A DNA stretch of 7,200 bases. Origin: Pseudomonadota bacterium. GTDB taxonomy: Bacteria; BMS3Abin14. Below are positions 5,510 through 7,200 of this stretch, piece by piece (positions within the stretch are counted from its first letter, which is position 1; every line of letters begins with the position of its first letter). The position numbers and the translations under genes were made by a program. The DNA lies in NCBI GenBank assembly GCA_003229755.1, contig QIFJ01000236.1:1-7200 (forward strand), written 5' to 3'. The notes beneath the pieces are model-generated. The model did not search any database. It was not told where the DNA came from and worked only from the letters and a program-made list of their open reading frames with translations.

Positions 5510-6447
5510 GCGTCTCAACTTGCATGTCGGGTGTCAGGCAGCATTTCAGATCACATTTCATCGGCCTGGTTATATTCTTTGCGTTAACGGCTGTTCTGGG
5601 TGGGTGCACATTATTGCAGAATGTCAAGAAAAAGCCCGCTGATGAAGAGCTGGCGCGATCTTTTGAGCAGAACAAAGCGCTGCTGGATGAGGTAAAAGAT
5701 GATGCCCTTCGTGTTGCTCCGTCTGAATACGGTCAGGCAGTTGCCCTGGTAGGTGAGATGAAGCACTATGTATCAAAAAGTGAGTACGACGGTGCCTGGA
5801 GAGTTGAAAAGAAAGTGCAGCCGCTGATAAATAAAATTCAGTCAACCATAAAAAAATATCCCGCTTCAACCTGGGCAAGCGATCCAAAACAGTACACGGC
5901 TAAAATGGCCATGATGATCACTGAGGTAGAGGGATTGAAGACAATAAACAGACTGCAGGCCAGAAGGCTCGAGTCAACGGAAGCTGCCAGAGACGATGCC
6001 ATCAAGGAGGTTGTGAGGATAAGGTCCAGGATACAGGGTATGGCCTCGTCAACGGAAGCCGCTGCAATGTTTGCCGAAGCAAGGGTTATCATCGACAGGA
6101 TGGTGGACGATGCTTACAACGATGAAGCCAGGGGGGATCTCTCTCTGGCCAGGAAGTTCATGAAGGATGGTATGGACGAACTTAACGGCAACAACCCGGG
6201 CGGTGCCGCTTACCTTTTTGACCTGGTATCCGCTACATACGAGAATTTCAGGGGGATGGAGCCCCGTTCCCTGACTATTTCGGTCCGCTCCGCTGTTTTG
6301 AGGTCCGCCCCTTCGAAGTCTTCTGCGAGGAAGGGCCTCCTTTCTTACGGGGTAATTGTTGAGGGGCTTGAGAGGAAGGGTCCCTGGTTTTCCGTGAGGA
6401 CTTCTGAGGGGATTGAGGGCTGGCTCCACGAGTCAATTGTTCGTTGA
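5506..6447 (+). CDS. Lipoprotein with helical body and C-terminal SH3-like domain
   Basis: The 313-residue protein starts with a long signal peptide: a basic n-region (VRQHFR), a hydrophobic core (about 19-31) and the lipobox LGGC, with lipidated Cys34, so it should be anchored in the cell envelope. Residues 45-250 are rich in Ala, Glu, Lys and Arg and should form helical hairpins or coiled coil. APSEYGQAVALVGEMKHYVS (71-90) recalls envelope DUF4398-like helices, a weak resemblance. An exact 12-base repeat (5973-5984 and 6048-6059), in frame and 75 bases apart, gives STEAA twice. Residues 257-313 form a bacterial SH3 domain (SVRSAVLRSAPS, then GPWFSVRTSEGIEGWLHESI), a fold that often binds peptidoglycan or peptides. 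AGAGG seven to eight bases before the ATG supports the start, which overlaps the cinA-like stop by four bases. The SH3 coding region is also read on the other strand by the diguanylate cyclase gene. A cell-wall sensing or scaffolding role is inference. Confidence 0.85.
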   Translation: MSVSTCMSGVRQHFRSHFIGLVIFFALTAVLGGCTLLQNVKKKPADEELARSFEQNKALLDEVKDDALRVAPSEYGQAVALVGEMKHYVSKSEYDGAWRVEKKVQPLINKIQSTIKKYPASTWASDPKQYTAKMAMMITEVEGLKTINRLQARRLESTEAARDDAIKEVVRIRSRIQGMASSTEAAAMFAEARVIIDRMVDDAYNDEARGDLSLARKFMKDGMDELNGNNPGGAAYLFDLVSATYENFRGMEPRSLTISVRSAVLRSAPSKSSARKGLLSYGVIVEGLERKGPWFSVRTSEGIEGWLHESIVR

Positions 6448-7200
6448 ATGAGTAGACCCTGTTTCTACCGGCTTCTTTAGCGGCGTACATTGCCAGGTCG
6501 GCCGCCTCTACCAGGTCATCGAAAGCCATGCCATCGGAAGGCGCCGCCGCCACCCCCAGACTTATCGTAATCTTCGTTTCCTGCCCTCCGGGAGTAAAGA
6601 CGGCTTCCTCAACTGCCGCCCTGAGCTTTTCGGCAGCTTTGGCCGCGCCATCCTTGTCAGTGTGCGGCATCATAATGAGGAATTCCTCCCCTCCGGATCT
6701 TGCGACAACATCTGAATCCCTGGTGTTTTCACTGAAAAGATCACCCAGTTTCCTGAGTGCATCGTCGCCCGCAATGTGGCCGTATTTGTCGTTGTAATTT
6801 TTAAACATATCCAGGTCCAGCATGATGACGGACAGGGGCCGGTTTGTCCTCCTGACGAGTTTGAGCTCACTGTCGATCCTGTCAACGATGTAACGCCTGT
6901 TATGTCGGCCGGTGAGAGGATCAGTGATCGTAAGGACCGTTAACTGACTATTGGCGGCTGAAAGTTCCTCCATGCTGTTTTTCAGGCTGAGTGACATGCT
7001 GTTGAAAGAGTCTATCAGCTCACCCAGTTCACCGCTGGCCTGGGAAGAGACCTCGAGGCCAGGCTCGCCGCCCCTGATCTTTCTTGATGTCTTCGACAGC
7101 TCTTCTAACGGAAGAACGATAGTCCGGGCGAGCAGGAGGGCGGGTACCAGAAGTACCGCGGATATCAGGAGCGCGAGGAAAATAACCTGGCGGCGGAACT
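6275..7200 (-). CDS. Membrane HAMP-GGDEF diguanylate cyclase (5' end outside window)
   Basis: The frame enters at the right edge and gives 307 visible residues. First comes a transmembrane helix (VIFLALLISAVLLVPALLLA, visible residues 5-24), then a HAMP domain with its proline (LPLEELSKTSRKIRGG), then a GGDEF domain from TDPLTGRHNRRYI. The cyclase site is GGEEF (visible residues 169-173), with metal and substrate residues in LDLDMFKNYND and GHIAGDDAL. RDSD, exactly five residues before GGEEF, is a product-inhibition I-site. It should make cyclic di-GMP from two GTP in response to a periplasmic signal whose sensor domain lies off the edge. A start at the Met at 6997 would lose the membrane and HAMP parts, so the frame continues beyond. 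The domain ends near VYSFN (6450). A tail of about 57 residues rich in Ser, Gln, Lys, Arg and Pro then continues antisense to the lipoprotein's SH3 region; it looks like an acquired, disordered basic extension. Confidence 0.93.
   Translation of the reverse strand, partial: FRRQVIFLALLISAVLLVPALLLARTIVLPLEELSKTSRKIRGGEPGLEVSSQASGELGELIDSFNSMSLSLKNSMEELSAANSQLTVLTITDPLTGRHNRRYIVDRIDSELKLVRRTNRPLSVIMLDLDMFKNYNDKYGHIAGDDALRKLGDLFSENTRDSDVVARSGGEEFLIMMPHTDKDGAAKAAEKLRAAVEEAVFTPGGQETKITISLGVAAAPSDGMAFDDLVEAADLAMYAAKEAGRNRVYSFNEQLTRGASPQSPQKSSRKTRDPSSQAPQQLPRKKGGPSSQKTSKGRTSKQRSGPK

Noticed and set aside
6448..6480. Bidirectional terminator between the lipoprotein and the GGDEF gene
   Set aside because: There is no gap between the two genes and no hairpin with a U-run at the convergence point.

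Overview
This is bacterial chromosome with compact housekeeping gene content. Gram-negative traits (a lipoprotein with a lipobox, and a HAMP-GGDEF sensor) and the mix of genes suggest an uncultured proteobacterium-like lineage, perhaps a deltaproteobacterium/Desulfobacterota. That placement is a weak inference from gene style only, as no marker gene is complete enough to fix it.

Left arm, minus strand, read from right to left: purM (4361 to 3324), purN (3321 to 2698), a divergent FAD-dependent oxidoreductase of the phytoene-desaturase type (2662 to 1225), a Memo-family protein amrB (1220 to 398), a 288-base gap, and the first 36 codons of gltX (109 to the left edge). The first four genes are separated by 2, 35 and 4 bases and look like one transcription unit. 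Both the oxidoreductase and amrB are broken by a frameshift of the same sense (one extra or two missing bases), while purM and purN next to them are intact. The gap before gltX holds a 27-base polypurine inverted repeat and a possible gltX promoter.

Centre (4362 to 4795): a divergent intergenic region. Two good sigma-70-type promoters face away from each other, and their -35 hexamers overlap in one palindrome (TTGACTGTCAA). The minus-strand promoter serves purM and the plus-strand one serves the right-hand operon. The rest of the gap is filled with short repeats and G/C-rich hairpins of the dispersed-repeat kind.

Right arm: on the plus strand, a short CinA-type protein holding only the MoCF_biosynth domain (4796 to 5509) is joined by an ATGA overlap to a lipoprotein with a helical body and a C-terminal SH3-like domain (5506 to 6447). 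Facing them on the minus strand is a membrane-bound HAMP-GGDEF diguanylate cyclase (7200 to 6275, 5' end outside the window). Its last 57 or so codons run antisense through the whole SH3-domain coding region, giving a 173-base tail-to-tail overlap.

No phage genes, transposase, CRISPR array, tRNA or rRNA were seen. I do not see a convincing new multi-gene system. The features most worth checking are the coding overlap at 6275-6447, the paired frameshifts, and the shared divergent promoter.
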